A stretch of DNA of 64,000 nt from Domibacillus robiginosus (GCF_000966195.1 NZ_LAHL01000013.1:1-64000); one strand, 5' to 3'; shown: positions 44,990-54,792, counted from the stretch's first letter. The notes: a model not told the origin generated them from the sequence alone. Translations and numbers: made by a program.

Positions 44990-46062
44990 TTAGACTTCTA
45001 TTAATAAGGAGCATTTTGATAAAAAAAGTTGGGTGATTGTACTGTCATACGATCGATGAAAAATGTGTGTAGATGCAGGAGACACAGGCGGGATTAGCCA
45101 TGTCTAATCTCCCGTCGCTTTTCTGCCGGCCGCTTCTTCATTTTGCTCAAACACGTGATGCTCTCTGGCCACCGTATGATGATCAACAATGGTCACGACT
45201 GCCTGTTTGAATGAATGAAGAACTGCAACATTCAGCTCTACAAGAGCCCGCTTTCCATAAGGAAGAGGCATGCCGCGTATCCAGGCCAATCACTTTCGCT
45301 ACAGCTGTCAGCCGATTATACCGTTTTTCATCCGCCAAATTACATGCTCCTATTTCTGTCCCCATATACCAGCCGTTAAATGGAGCAGCTGTATAATCAA
45401 TCCCGCCGATCCCAAGCCGCATGTCTGAAATAACTGGAATCCGGTACCATTTCAGCTCCAATTTTTTAAAAGACGGAAGGTCTGGATGCGTAATGTCCAC
45501 TTCGAACCTGCATTCTTTCGGAACACTCTGCCAGACGGGCGGTCTGCTTCCTATTTGAACAACCTACGGCAGCAAATCAAAGTCACCGCCCCGCCCCTGC
45601 CAGCCAAGCGACTCACATTTTTCGGTCAGTACATGGGAATGTGGGTCGCCAGTGTGCTCCATATCCTGCATATCGAAGCAGCTGGTGATTCCAGATTCGT
45701 ATTTCTTGTTCTTGCTGGTCCGGACGAAAAACCGTAATCGCTGGACGAATTTTACCGCCGTTATGAGCAAAATCAATATGCCGCTCAAGCGCCCGGAATA
45801 CATCCGTCTCTGATTGGGCGGCTCGTTCATCAAATACATGAAGCGTCTGCTAAAACAGCCGTCCAATGCAGCTGTTACTGTTTCGCCATGCCAGTCTCGC
45901 GCCGTACTCCAATTCTTCAAATGTATGCATGTATGTATCTGACTCCTTTATTTCACATTGAATCTGCTCCAGCTTCGCTTTCGCTTCCTCACCGGGTTGA
46001 CCTGTTTCCTGATAAAAATCAATGATAAATTCTTTTGCTTTCTGCCACCTTGTTTTATCCAT
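44990..46062 (-). pseudogene. nos: Decayed bacterial nitric oxide synthase oxygenase (nos)
   Basis: Fragments of a NOS oxygenase can be followed over about 1.07 kb, near the full length of a bacterial NOS. They are: the N terminus with LEYGARLAWRNSNSCIGRLF (46062-45853), HNGGKIRPAITVF, GDPHSHVLTEKCESLGW, then [21 protein letters not shown] (about 45360), [15 protein letters not shown] (about 45240) and TWLIPPVSP near the end. The reading frame is broken by TAG where the family has Trp (LFW), TAG at a Leu after GGDFDLLP, at least two frameshifts (near 45690-45680 and near 45270-45250), and TAG for Trp in GD-W-TWL. The heme-ligand region retains Cys, but Arg of NRC is changed to Ser. An intact start with GGAGG remains. 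Confidence 0.93.
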
Positions 46063-46112
46063 GCTTTCCTCCTCTTTTATAAAAAGTATATCAATGTATG
46101 GGCTGAATGACC

Positions 46113-46141
46113 TTGAACATTTCGTGTCGGCCTTGTATAAT
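46113..46141 (+). promoter_or_regulatory. SigA promoter of the sdpRI-like operon
   Basis: TTGAAC and TATAAT separated by exactly 17 bp, a strong vegetative promoter placed just ahead of the operator dyad. Confidence 0.85.
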
Positions 46142-46167
46142 TTAGATAGTTAGACAATTATCTAAAT
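46140..46167. promoter_or_regulatory. Operator dyad of the SdpR-like repressor
   Basis: A perfect 9-bp inverted repeat ATTTAGATA-N10-TATCTAAAT starts inside the -10 box and covers the expected transcription start. It lies 13 bp upstream of the repressor start codon: a classic autorepression site for an ArsR-family protein. Confidence 0.8.
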
Positions 46168-46180
46168 AAGGAGGCTGCTT

Positions 46181-46456
46181 ATGTCCGCCACACTTGTTTT
46201 TAAAGCGTTATCTGATCCTACCCGGCGGGCAATTATCGATTTGTTGAAGGAACGAGATAGAACAGCCGGGGACATTGCTGAACAGTTTCAAATGACAAAA
46301 CCAAGTATTTCTCACCACCTTCATACACTGCAAAATGCCGGACTAGTTTTGTCTGAACGTAAGGGCCAGCACATTATTTATTCACTTAATACAACCGTTT
46401 TTCAGGATATTGTCGCCTGGATGCTGACGGTATCTGGAAAGGAGAAGGAAAAATGA
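46181..46456 (+). CDS. SdpR-like ArsR-family autorepressor
   Basis: A 91-residue winged helix-turn-helix protein (DPTRRAIIDLLKERDRTAGDIAEQF, then PSISHHLHTLQNAGLV) of the ArsR family. Size and arrangement match SdpR of Bacillus, which represses its own operon until it is tethered by membrane SdpI. There are no metal-binding CxC-type residues. It overlaps the next gene by 4 bp (ATGA), so the pair is translationally coupled. A perfect operator dyad overlies its promoter. The sdpABC toxin genes are not nearby. Confidence 0.87.
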   Translation: MSATLVFKALSDPTRRAIIDLLKERDRTAGDIAEQFQMTKPSISHHLHTLQNAGLVLSERKGQHIIYSLNTTVFQDIVAWMLTVSGKEKEK

Positions 46457-47085
46457 AGAATCGTTTTTTTTGGATAATCGTATCGCTTGCTTTTTTGGCC
46501 AGTATTGCTGCCCTGCCCTCCCTGCCGGAGCAAATTGCAACCCATTGGGGGCCTGGCGGAGAAGCCGATGGCTATTCTTCAAAATGGTTTGGCGCCCTTT
46601 TCGGTCCCGCGATGATTCTTTTGATTGGCGGCCTTTTTAAGCTTCTTCCCAAAATAGATCCGCGCCGGCAAAATTATAGTAAGTTTCTAAGCAGCTACTC
46701 CATTATCGCCAATGCCTCACTGACTCTTATTTTCGTTATTCATCTCCTGCTGCTCACAAATGGGCTTGGCTATGAAGTGCACATGGATACCGCTGTTTCT
46801 CTTTTGATTGGCGCTCTTTTTATGATTATTGGAAACTACATGCCCCGTATGCGTCCCAGCTATTTTGTCGGCATCCGGACACCCTGGACGCTTGCAGACG
46901 ATCGTATTTGGACCAAAACTCACCGTACCGGCGGATGGCTGTTTGTTGGAGGCGGGCTTGTGCTGATGGCATCGGCTCTTTTGCCGGCTGCTGTAAAAAT
47001 ACCGACACTGATTAGTGTAGTCATTTTGATTACCTCTATCCCCTATCTTCAGTCATATCTTTTATTCAAGAAAAGCCATCATTAA
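46453..47085 (+). CDS. SdpI-like immunity/signal membrane protein
   Basis: A 210-residue membrane protein with about six helices. The N-terminal DUF1648-type segment includes IATHWGPGGEADGY, and the SdpI-type C-terminal half includes NYMPRMRPSYFVGIRTPWTL. SdpI gives immunity to the SdpC cannibalism toxin and sequesters SdpR when toxin is bound. Without a toxin gene beside it, this could protect against a foreign SdpC-like peptide or sense envelope stress. The ATG overlaps the repressor stop codon. The length is close to SdpI (207). Confidence 0.87.
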   Translation: MKNRFFWIIVSLAFLASIAALPSLPEQIATHWGPGGEADGYSSKWFGALFGPAMILLIGGLFKLLPKIDPRRQNYSKFLSSYSIIANASLTLIFVIHLLLLTNGLGYEVHMDTAVSLLIGALFMIIGNYMPRMRPSYFVGIRTPWTLADDRIWTKTHRTGGWLFVGGGLVLMASALLPAAVKIPTLISVVILITSIPYLQSYLLFKKSHH

Positions 47086-47111
47086 CCAGTCCCGCTTAGT
47101 GAAAATTGTTC

Positions 47112-47140
47112 TTGACTGGATCGCATAGAGACGATATGAT
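47112..47140 (+). promoter_or_regulatory. SigA promoter upstream of the SAM riboswitch
   Basis: TTGACT and TATGAT separated by 17 bp, about 30-60 bp upstream of the riboswitch aptamer. Confidence 0.82.
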
Positions 47141-47171
47141 ATTTTTAATTATTCTTGCAATTTTATAAACT

Positions 47172-47338
47172 CATTCTTATCAAGAGAAGCCGAGGGTACT
47201 GGCCCGATGACGCTTCAGCAACCAGCCGGAACGGTCAGGTGCTAAATCCAGCAGACTGAAACGGTCTGGAAGATGAGAAGGAACGGACAACACATACATG
47301 TTGAAAAGCCTTCTTGCCATTTAGGAAGGCTTTTTTTA
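47172..47338 (+). ncRNA. SAM-I (S-box) riboswitch with terminator
   Basis: The S-box core is visible in order: CTTATCAAGAGAAGCCGAGG, CTGGCCCGATGACGCTTCAG, CAACCAGCC, AGGTGCTAAATCCAGCAG and GATGAGAAGG. The last segment can pair with CCTTCT as antiterminator. The alternative is the terminator GCCTTCT-N8-AGGAAGGC followed by seven T residues (about 47304-47337). SAM binding should stop transcription of yitJ-metH. Confidence 0.96.
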
Positions 47339-47365
47339 TTTTATTAGGAGAAAGGATGCTACGCC

Positions 47366-49225
47366 ATGACACTGCTCGACAAGTTGAAAACAAGCGTGCT
47401 GACTGCCGACGGAGCAATGGGTACCCTGTTGTACTCTTATGGAATTGATTTTTGCTATGAAGAATTGAACACGGAAAAGCCGGAAGTCATTGAAAAAATC
47501 CACAGTGACTACATTCAAGCCGGAGCGGATGTTATTCAAACGAATACATATGGCGCGAATACCCTAAAGCTTTCCCGGTATGGAATGGAAAACCGTGTAC
47601 AGGAGTTGAACGAAGCGGCGCTGCGTATTGCGAAACGGGCGGCGGCTCCGGGCGGCCAGTTTGTCCTTGGCACAATCGGCGGCATTCGCGGCATCCGGAA
47701 AAGTACAGCGACCAACGATGAAATTCTCGCTTCTGTACGTGAGCAGGCTGAAAGCTTATTAGCCGGAGACCCGGACGGACTTCTGCTTGAAACCTATTAT
47801 GATTTTGAGGAACTGACCGCTTCTGTAAAGCTTCTTCGTCAAATGAGCAATGTGCCGATCATTGCCCAAGTATCTATGCACGAGCCAGGTGTTCTGCAAA
47901 ATGGATTAACTTTAAATAATGCTCTTTCTCAGCTTGAAGGCATCGGAGCGGATGTGGTTGGTGTCAACTGCCGTCTTGGTCCCTACCATACGATTCAGGC
48001 GTTTGAAGAAGTGATACTTCCAGGTAAAGCTTTTCTTTCCGCTTATCCGAATGCGAGCCTGCTAGATGTAGAAGACGGCCGGATTGTTTACGAATCAGAA
48101 GCCGACTATTTCGGACGGGCGGCCGTTCTTCTTCGCAATGAAGGGGTCCGCTTGATCGGCGGCTGCTGCGGCACAACGCCGAAGCATATTGAAGCGGCGA
48201 AAAAACGCCTTGCCGGTCTTCCTCCTTTGAAGGAGAAAAAAGTTCAAGCGAAAAAACCCATTGTTATTCAAGAAGCGGCTCCGGTAACAGATGTCTCTAT
48301 TTGTGAAAAAGCGAAAACAGAGCGCACCATTATCGTTGAGCTTGATACACCAAAAACACTCGTAGCGGACAAGTTTATTGAAGGGGCCAACGCACTTTAT
48401 GCGACAGGCATTGATGCTGTCACAATGGCGGATAATTCACTTGCTTCTCCACGTGTCAGCAACATGGCGATGGGAGCTACGTTAAAAATGAAGCATGATG
48501 TCCGCTCCCTCGTTCACATTACATGCCGTGACCGCAATTTAATCGGTCTGCAGTCCCACCTGATGGGTCTCGATGCGCTCGGCCTTCATGACGTGCTGGC
48601 GATTACAGGTGATCCGACAAAAGTCGGCGACTTCCCTGGTGCGACCAGTGTATACGATGTTTCAAGCCTGGAGCTCATTCAGCTTATTAAACAATTAAAC
48701 GAAGGCATTTCTTTTTCCGGAAAGCCACTGAAAAAGAAAGCCAACTTCTCGGTTGCCGCTGCGTTTAACCCGAACGTCCGTGTACTGGACCGTGCTGTTA
48801 AGCGGATGGAGAGAAAAATTGAATGTGGTGCAGACTACTTTATTACACAGCCGGTGTTTACAAAAGAAAAAATTGTTGAAGTGTATGAGGCAACCAAGCA
48901 CTTATCAACACCGGTATTTATCGGTATTATGCCGCTGACCAATATGCGGAACGCCGAATTTTTACATCATGAAGTGCCGGGAATCAAGCTGTCGGACGAA
49001 ACGCTTGAACGTATGCGTGCCTGCGGTGAAGACCGCGAAGCATCTGCAAAAGAAGGTGTTCAAATTGCCAAGGAACTGATTGAGACAGCAGCCGGCTTGT
49101 TTAATGGCTTGTACTTGATTACGCCATTTTTACGCTACGACATGTCGATTGAACTGATTCACTTTATAAAAGCACTTGATGCACAGAAAGAAAGCGGGGC
49201 TGTTTATGACCACACATCTCATTGA
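47366..49225 (+). CDS. yitJ: Bifunctional homocysteine S-methyltransferase / methylenetetrahydrofolate reductase YitJ
   Basis: A 619-residue fusion. The N-terminal homocysteine S-methyltransferase domain (about 1-290) has the zinc cysteines in GVNCRLG and IGGCCGTTP. The C-terminal methylenetetrahydrofolate reductase domain (about 320-605) supplies 5-methyl-THF. It matches YitJ of Bacillus (about 612 aa), a classic S-box gene. The SAM riboswitch precedes it by about 30 bp. The ATG follows AGGAG. It overlaps metH by 20 bp, so methyl-THF production and its use by MetH are coupled. Confidence 0.95.
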   Translation: MTLLDKLKTSVLTADGAMGTLLYSYGIDFCYEELNTEKPEVIEKIHSDYIQAGADVIQTNTYGANTLKLSRYGMENRVQELNEAALRIAKRAAAPGGQFVLGTIGGIRGIRKSTATNDEILASVREQAESLLAGDPDGLLLETYYDFEELTASVKLLRQMSNVPIIAQVSMHEPGVLQNGLTLNNALSQLEGIGADVVGVNCRLGPYHTIQAFEEVILPGKAFLSAYPNASLLDVEDGRIVYESEADYFGRAAVLLRNEGVRLIGGCCGTTPKHIEAAKKRLAGLPPLKEKKVQAKKPIVIQEAAPVTDVSICEKAKTERTIIVELDTPKTLVADKFIEGANALYATGIDAVTMADNSLASPRVSNMAMGATLKMKHDVRSLVHITCRDRNLIGLQSHLMGLDALGLHDVLAITGDPTKVGDFPGATSVYDVSSLELIQLIKQLNEGISFSGKPLKKKANFSVAAAFNPNVRVLDRAVKRMERKIECGADYFITQPVFTKEKIVEVYEATKHLSTPVFIGIMPLTNMRNAEFLHHEVPGIKLSDETLERMRACGEDREASAKEGVQIAKELIETAAGLFNGLYLITPFLRYDMSIELIHFIKALDAQKESGAVYDHTSH

Positions 49226-52200
49226 ACAAGAGCTGAAAAAGCGCATCCTCCTCATTGATGGTGCAATGGGGACGATGCTTCAAAATGCGAATTTAACACC
49301 GGAGGACTTTGGTGGCGAAGAGTACGATGGCTGCAATGAAAATCTTGTCCTGACAAGACCGGACGTAATCGAACGGATTCACCGAGAATATTTAGAAGCA
49401 GGCGCTGATATTATTGCCACGAATACATTCGGAGGCACTCCGGTCGTATTAGATGAGTACGATCTCGGTGATCAAGCATATGAAATCAACCTGCGCGCCG
49501 TACAAATCGCCCGGAAAGTCGTAGACGAATTTTCAACGCCGGACTGGCCCCGCTTTGTTGCCGGCGCAATAGGACCGACAACGAAAACATTATCTGTCAC
49601 CGGCGGCATTACCTTTGATGCGCTCGTTGATAACTTTGAGCTGCAGGCAAAAGCGCTGATTGAAGGTGGCGCTGATTTGATCCTGATGGAAACGAGCCAG
49701 GACATGCTGAATGTAAAAGCGGGCACCCTTGGTATCCGCCGCGCCTTTGAGGCAGCAGGTGTCGAGCTTCCGGTGATGATTTCAGGCACGATCGAACCAA
49801 TGGGTACGACGCTTGCCGGGCAGAACATTGAAGCTTTTTACATTTCCATCGAGCATATTAAGCCCCTTTCTGTCGGCTTAAATTGCGCTACTGGCCCTGA
49901 GTTTATGACCGATCATATTCGTTCTCTATCGGACCTTGCGACAAGCTATGTAAGCTGCTATCCAAACGCCGGTCTTCCCGATGAAGAAGGACATTATCAT
50001 GAGTCACCAGACTCACTGGCGCAAAAATTGTCAGCATTTGCTGATAAAGGCTGGCTGAATATTGTCGGCGGCTGCTGCGGTACAACACCTGAACATATCC
50101 GGGTTATGCGGGAAGCGGTCAAGGACAAACAGCCGCGTATATCGCCTGAGCATCCACACGGACATGCGGTTTCGGGCATCGAACCGCTTTTGTATGACGA
50201 CTCTATGCGTCCCCTTTTCATTGGAGAGCGCACAAACGTCATTGGCTCTCGTAAATTTAAGCGATTGATTGTCGAGGGCAAATTTGAGGAAGCATCCGAA
50301 ATTGCACGGGCTCAGGTAAAAGGTGGTGCCCATGTAATTGATATTTGCCTGGCCAATCCGGATCGTGAAGAGTTGGATGATATGAAAGCTTTTATGCAGG
50401 AGGTCGTTAAAAAAGTAAAAGTGCCTCTTGTCATCGACTCAACCGATGAAAAAGTCATTGAAGAAGCATTGAAATTTTCACAGGGTAAAGCCATTATTAA
50501 CTCGATTAACTTAGAAGACGGTGAAGAACGCTTTGACGCGGTGATGCCGCTTGTGAAAAAGTATGGTGCGTCAGTAGTGGTTGGAACAATTGATGAAGAA
50601 GGAATGGCCGTTACACGCGAGCGCAAGCTGGAGATCGCCATTCGCTCACATGATTTGCTTGTAGAAAAATGGGGCCTTGCACCAGAGGATATTATTTTTG
50701 ACCCACTTGTATTCCCTGTCGGCACGGGTGACGAGCAGTATATCGGCTCTGCTGTTGAAACCATTGAGGGCATCCGGCTGATTAAAGAACGGCTGCCGAA
50801 GTGCTTAACCGTTCTTGGCGTGAGTAACGTCTCATTCGGCCTTCCTCCTGTCGGACGTGAAGTGCTGAATGCCGTGTACTTGTATCACTGTACACAGGCA
50901 GGCCTTGATTACGCGATTGTCAATACGGAAAAGCTCGAACGGTACGCATCAATTCCAGAAGAAGAAATCAAGCTGGCCGATGATTTGCTGTTTACAACAA
51001 CGGATGAAACGCTCGCTGTATTCACCGACTTTTACCGGGACAAGAAAAAAGAGAAGAAAGAAGAGGATATTCCTAAAACCGTGCCAGAGCGCTTGAGCTA
51101 CTACGTCGTTGAAGGCACAAAAGAAGGTCTTCTGCCTGACCTGGAAGCAGCACGTGGCATGTATGATGATCCGCTTGACATTATTAACGGTCCGCTCATG
51201 GAAGGAATGGCTGAAGTCGGCCGGCTGTTTAACGACAACCAGCTGATTGTCGCCGAGGTTCTGCAAAGTGCGGAAGTCATGAAAGCATCAGTTGCTTACC
51301 TGGAACAGTTTATGGAGAAAAAAGAAGACGACACCGGAAAAGGCAAAGTTATTTTGGCAACGGTCAAAGGTGATGTGCATGACATCGGTAAAAACCTCGT
51401 TGATATCATTTTAAGCAATAACGGATTTAAAGTGGTTGATGTCGGCATTAAAGTAACACCGCAGGCACTGATCGACGTAATTCGCAAAGAAAAGCCCGAT
51501 ATGGTCGGCCTGTCCGGTCTGCTGGTTAAATCTGCCCAGCAGATGGTGATTACTGCACAGGACTTTAAATCAGCGGATATTGATATCCCTATTTTAGTCG
51601 GTGGCGCCGCCCTGTCACGCCGGTTTACCGAAACGAAAATTTCTCCGGAATATACCGGTCCGGTTTTGTACGCCAAAGATGCGATGGACGGACTCAATAT
51701 TGCCAATCGCCTGCAAAATGCCGAACAAAAAGTAATGCTTTTGCAGGAGCTTGAAGACAAAAAAGAAAAACGAAAAGCAGTTGAGGCGTACCGTGATGAA
51801 CGAAAAGAGCAGGCTGTTGCCGTAGCACCGAAACCGGTAAAAACCGTTCGTGAAGACGTTCCTGTTTTTGTTCCTCGTGATACACGCCGCCGTGTGCTGA
51901 AAGACTATGCGATTTCACACTTGAAGCCGTATGTGAACATGCAGACCTTAATCGGCCATCACCTTGGCATGAAAGGCAATGTAAAAAAGCTCCTCGAGGA
52001 AAAAAATGAAAAAGCGGTTCAGCTTCATGAAACGGTAACAGGCTTTTTAAATGAAGGCATGTTAAAAACAGCTGCCGTGTATCAATTTTTCCCGGCCCAG
52101 TCTCAAGGTGACGATGTGATTGTGTACGACCCTGCTGATGGGAAAACAGAAATCGAACGTTTCACTTTCCCGCGTCAGGAAAAAGAGCCATTCCTCTGCC

Positions 52201-52649
52201 TGGCTGACTACGTAAAATCAGTCGAAAGCGGCGAAATGGATTATGTAGGCTTTTTCGTTGTAACTGCCGGCTTCGGTGTCCGGGATGCCGCGGTTAAACT
52301 GCGTGAGGAAGGCCGGTTTTTAGACAGCCATGCCCTTCAGTCCACGGCGCTTGAGCTGGCAGAAGGCTTTGCTGAACGAATTCACCAGGAAATGCGCGAT
52401 CAATGGGGCTGCCCGGATCCTGTTGACTTTACAATGCGTGAACGATTCGCGGCCAAATACCAGGGCCAGCGCTTTTCATTCGGCTATCCAGCCTGTCCGA
52501 ATCTTGAAGACCAGGAAAAGCTGTTTGGTCTGATTCATCCTGAAGAAATAGGCGTCCGTTTAACAGAGGGCTTTATGATGGAGCCGGAAGCTTCTGTTTC
52601 CGCCATCGTCTTTGCTCATCCAGACGCCCGTTACTTTAATGTTCATTAA
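49206..52649 (+). CDS. metH: Cobalamin-dependent methionine synthase MetH
   Basis: A 1147-residue, multidomain enzyme: homocysteine domain (about 1-310, zinc Cys in GLNCATG and GGCCGTTP), pterin domain (about 330-600, with GERTNVIGS), B12 cap and binding domains (about 630-870) with the cobalt-ligand motif D723-V-H725-D-I-G, and the SAM-binding reactivation domain at the C terminus. It remethylates homocysteine with methyl-THF and so needs vitamin B12. The start at ATG 49206 lies inside the end of yitJ. It shares the upstream SAM riboswitch. B. subtilis lacks MetH, using MetE only. Confidence 0.95.
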   Translation: MTTHLIEQELKKRILLIDGAMGTMLQNANLTPEDFGGEEYDGCNENLVLTRPDVIERIHREYLEAGADIIATNTFGGTPVVLDEYDLGDQAYEINLRAVQIARKVVDEFSTPDWPRFVAGAIGPTTKTLSVTGGITFDALVDNFELQAKALIEGGADLILMETSQDMLNVKAGTLGIRRAFEAAGVELPVMISGTIEPMGTTLAGQNIEAFYISIEHIKPLSVGLNCATGPEFMTDHIRSLSDLATSYVSCYPNAGLPDEEGHYHESPDSLAQKLSAFADKGWLNIVGGCCGTTPEHIRVMREAVKDKQPRISPEHPHGHAVSGIEPLLYDDSMRPLFIGERTNVIGSRKFKRLIVEGKFEEASEIARAQVKGGAHVIDICLANPDREELDDMKAFMQEVVKKVKVPLVIDSTDEKVIEEALKFSQGKAIINSINLEDGEERFDAVMPLVKKYGASVVVGTIDEEGMAVTRERKLEIAIRSHDLLVEKWGLAPEDIIFDPLVFPVGTGDEQYIGSAVETIEGIRLIKERLPKCLTVLGVSNVSFGLPPVGREVLNAVYLYHCTQAGLDYAIVNTEKLERYASIPEEEIKLADDLLFTTTDETLAVFTDFYRDKKKEKKEEDIPKTVPERLSYYVVEGTKEGLLPDLEAARGMYDDPLDIINGPLMEGMAEVGRLFNDNQLIVAEVLQSAEVMKASVAYLEQFMEKKEDDTGKGKVILATVKGDVHDIGKNLVDIILSNNGFKVVDVGIKVTPQALIDVIRKEKPDMVGLSGLLVKSAQQMVITAQDFKSADIDIPILVGGAALSRRFTETKISPEYTGPVLYAKDAMDGLNIANRLQNAEQKVMLLQELEDKKEKRKAVEAYRDERKEQAVAVAPKPVKTVREDVPVFVPRDTRRRVLKDYAISHLKPYVNMQTLIGHHLGMKGNVKKLLEEKNEKAVQLHETVTGFLNEGMLKTAAVYQFFPAQSQGDDVIVYDPADGKTEIERFTFPRQEKEPFLCLADYVKSVESGEMDYVGFFVVTAGFGVRDAAVKLREEGRFLDSHALQSTALELAEGFAERIHQEMRDQWGCPDPVDFTMRERFAAKYQGQRFSFGYPACPNLEDQEKLFGLIHPEEIGVRLTEGFMMEPEASVSAIVFAHPDARYFNVH

Positions 52650-52652
52650 ATC

Positions 52653-52690
52653 AAAAAGCAGCCGCTGCGATAAGCAGGGCTGCTTTTTTA
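52653..52690. terminator. Terminator between metH and the MMPL gene
   Basis: AAAAAGCAGCC and GGCTGCTTTTTT pair, with a second inner GCTGC/GCAG helix in the loop; T and A runs make it bidirectional. Confidence 0.9.
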
Positions 52691-52719
52691 ATCATTTCTC
52701 TTTAAAATTCGGCATGCTC

Positions 52720-54792
52720 TTACTTCTTTTTTTCAAAAAACAAAATCAATGATGGCAGCAAAAGCCCCCTTACAAAAAAGGTATCAATCAGAATACCAAC
52801 TGCCACAATAAAACCAAATACAAACAGCACTTCAATTGGCTGTGTCATCAGCACGGCAAATGTTGCGGCCAAAATAATGCCGGCGGATGAAATAACACCG
52901 CCTGTTTTTGCTACCGCCCTTTCAACCGCTTCCTTCAACGAATGCTTTTTTCTCTCTTCCATGTAGCGTGAAATAAGAATGATATTATAATCAATGCCGA
53001 GCGCGACCAGGAACACAAACGAATACAGCGGTACTCTTGTACTAATTGCGTCGATGCCAAACAATGTATTCGTTAAAAACAGTCCCAGCCCAAGCGCTGA
53101 TAGAAATGACAGCACAATGGTTCCTACCATGTAAAGCGGCATTTTCCAAGAACGTGTCAGTACAATGAGCAGCACAAAAAGCAGGACAATTTCAAGTGCC
53201 ACAACGAGAATTAAATCCCGGTCATTTAGTTCCCGATCATCCAGCTTTTCAGCCGTTTCCCCGGCAAAAAACAGCTGGCCCTCTACGCCTGCCTCCTGGA
53301 GTATCTTTTGCTCACCCTCTCTTAAATCGGACAATGTATCAAGTGCTTCTTCGCTGTAAGGACTTGCTTTAAAGGCCAGCGATAGCTCGTGTGCATTTCC
53401 AGCTGCTTCAGATGTTTGCGGCACTGCTGAAACAATGCCCTCCTGTTCTTCCAGCTTTGCTGCTAAAACAGCCGGGTCTCCCTTTCCTTCATACACGACG
53501 GTTGCTGGCGACAAATCACCTGCCGAAAATTTATCATTAATAATGTTATAGCCGACAAGCGACGGCATATCATCCGGGAAGGATTTTAATGTATCAAATT
53601 CATATTTTATATTTAGCACGTTACATGCCGACACGATAAGAAACGCCAGTACAATTCCTCCGGAGAGCGCAGGCTTATTCGTTACAAAACGAGCTATGCT
53701 GCTCCACAGACCGCCTTTATTTCTTTTTTCTTCTCCCACTTTCGGTACCTTTGGCCAGAATGAGCGGCGGCCAAACAATTCAAATAGGGCTGGGACAAGT
53801 GTAATAGAGGCGATCATAATAACCGCCATTACGGTAGCAAACAGCGGCGCAAAGTTCTGATAATCACGAATATGGGCAAAAAACAGCACCAGCATAGCCG
53901 CAAGCACCGTACCTCCTGAGAAAAAAACCGGTTCTCCCGTTTCCCTCATCGCCCGCTTCATCGCATCAAATTTACTTTCATGATGCTGCAGCTCTTCACG
54001 AAAGCGCGCTAAAACAAATAATGAGTAGTCTGTTACGGCCGCAAACAGCAGAATGGTCATAATAGACAACGCCTGGCTGCTCATTTCAAGTCCAGCAGCT
54101 CCGTAAAGCCCTAAAATACGATCTGTTACTGCGTAGACAAGCCCTGAAGCCAGCAGGGGAATAAAAGCCAGCAAAGGGGAACGGTAAATAATGATCAGAA
54201 GCACTAAAATCAACACCACGGTTGACAGCAGCAGAACAATATCTGCTCTTGAAAACAGAGCAGTGGTGTCAGTGGCAATACCGGCTGGACCGGTTACATA
54301 CACTTTATTGCCCGATTGCTCTCCGGCAATCTTTGTTATTTGTTCAATACGGGGTTCAAATTCTTCATTTGTAAAGCCTTCTTGAAATACGAACGGAATA
54401 GCAGCAGCGGATGCGTCTTGAGATAAAAATTCGGCCTGTGCCTGCGGTGGCAGCTGGGCAAATGGCGCAATGCTGGTAATGCCATCTACTTCCTTTTCGA
54501 TTGAGGCCAGTGCTTCAGCAACCTTTTCCTCATTTACTTTTCCATTTTCCCGGTTAAATACGAGAATAGCTGGCGTGCCGCTGTCATTTGGAAAATACTC
54601 TTCCACCTTCTTTGCTGCTTGAATAGATGCTGCATCTTCCGGCAACGATTCAAATGAATCAGCTGTATAATCTCGTGCTGCCGGCGCAAACACGCTCAGC
54701 AGAACAATAGCCAGCAGCCAGACAGCCAGCACGGTCCACATTCCTTTTTTTGTTGCCACCCAATCCGTCAGCGGTTGGAGCGCTTTTTTCAT
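52720..54792 (-). CDS. MMPL/RND-like transporter
   Basis: A 690-residue MMPL-family exporter with twelve membrane helices in two repeats (about 18-37, 180-360 and 395-410, 525-685). Each repeat has a large external domain. The proton-relay Asp-Tyr pairs are present in VTDYSLFVLARFREE and GIDYNIILISRYMEE. In Bacillus such proteins (YdfJ, YdgH type) export lipids, surfactants or drugs. It is next to and in the same direction as a TetR gene. A palindrome overlaps its likely -35, so TetR control is expected. The substrate is unknown. Confidence 0.9.
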   Translation of the reverse strand: MKKALQPLTDWVATKKGMWTVLAVWLLAIVLLSVFAPAARDYTADSFESLPEDAASIQAAKKVEEYFPNDSGTPAILVFNRENGKVNEEKVAEALASIEKEVDGITSIAPFAQLPPQAQAEFLSQDASAAAIPFVFQEGFTNEEFEPRIEQITKIAGEQSGNKVYVTGPAGIATDTTALFSRADIVLLLSTVVLILVLLIIIYRSPLLAFIPLLASGLVYAVTDRILGLYGAAGLEMSSQALSIMTILLFAAVTDYSLFVLARFREELQHHESKFDAMKRAMRETGEPVFFSGGTVLAAMLVLFFAHIRDYQNFAPLFATVMAVIMIASITLVPALFELFGRRSFWPKVPKVGEEKRNKGGLWSSIARFVTNKPALSGGIVLAFLIVSACNVLNIKYEFDTLKSFPDDMPSLVGYNIINDKFSAGDLSPATVVYEGKGDPAVLAAKLEEQEGIVSAVPQTSEAAGNAHELSLAFKASPYSEEALDTLSDLREGEQKILQEAGVEGQLFFAGETAEKLDDRELNDRDLILVVALEIVLLFVLLIVLTRSWKMPLYMVGTIVLSFLSALGLGLFLTNTLFGIDAISTRVPLYSFVFLVALGIDYNIILISRYMEERKKHSLKEAVERAVAKTGGVISSAGIILAATFAVLMTQPIEVLFVFGFIVAVGILIDTFFVRGLLLPSLILFFEKKK

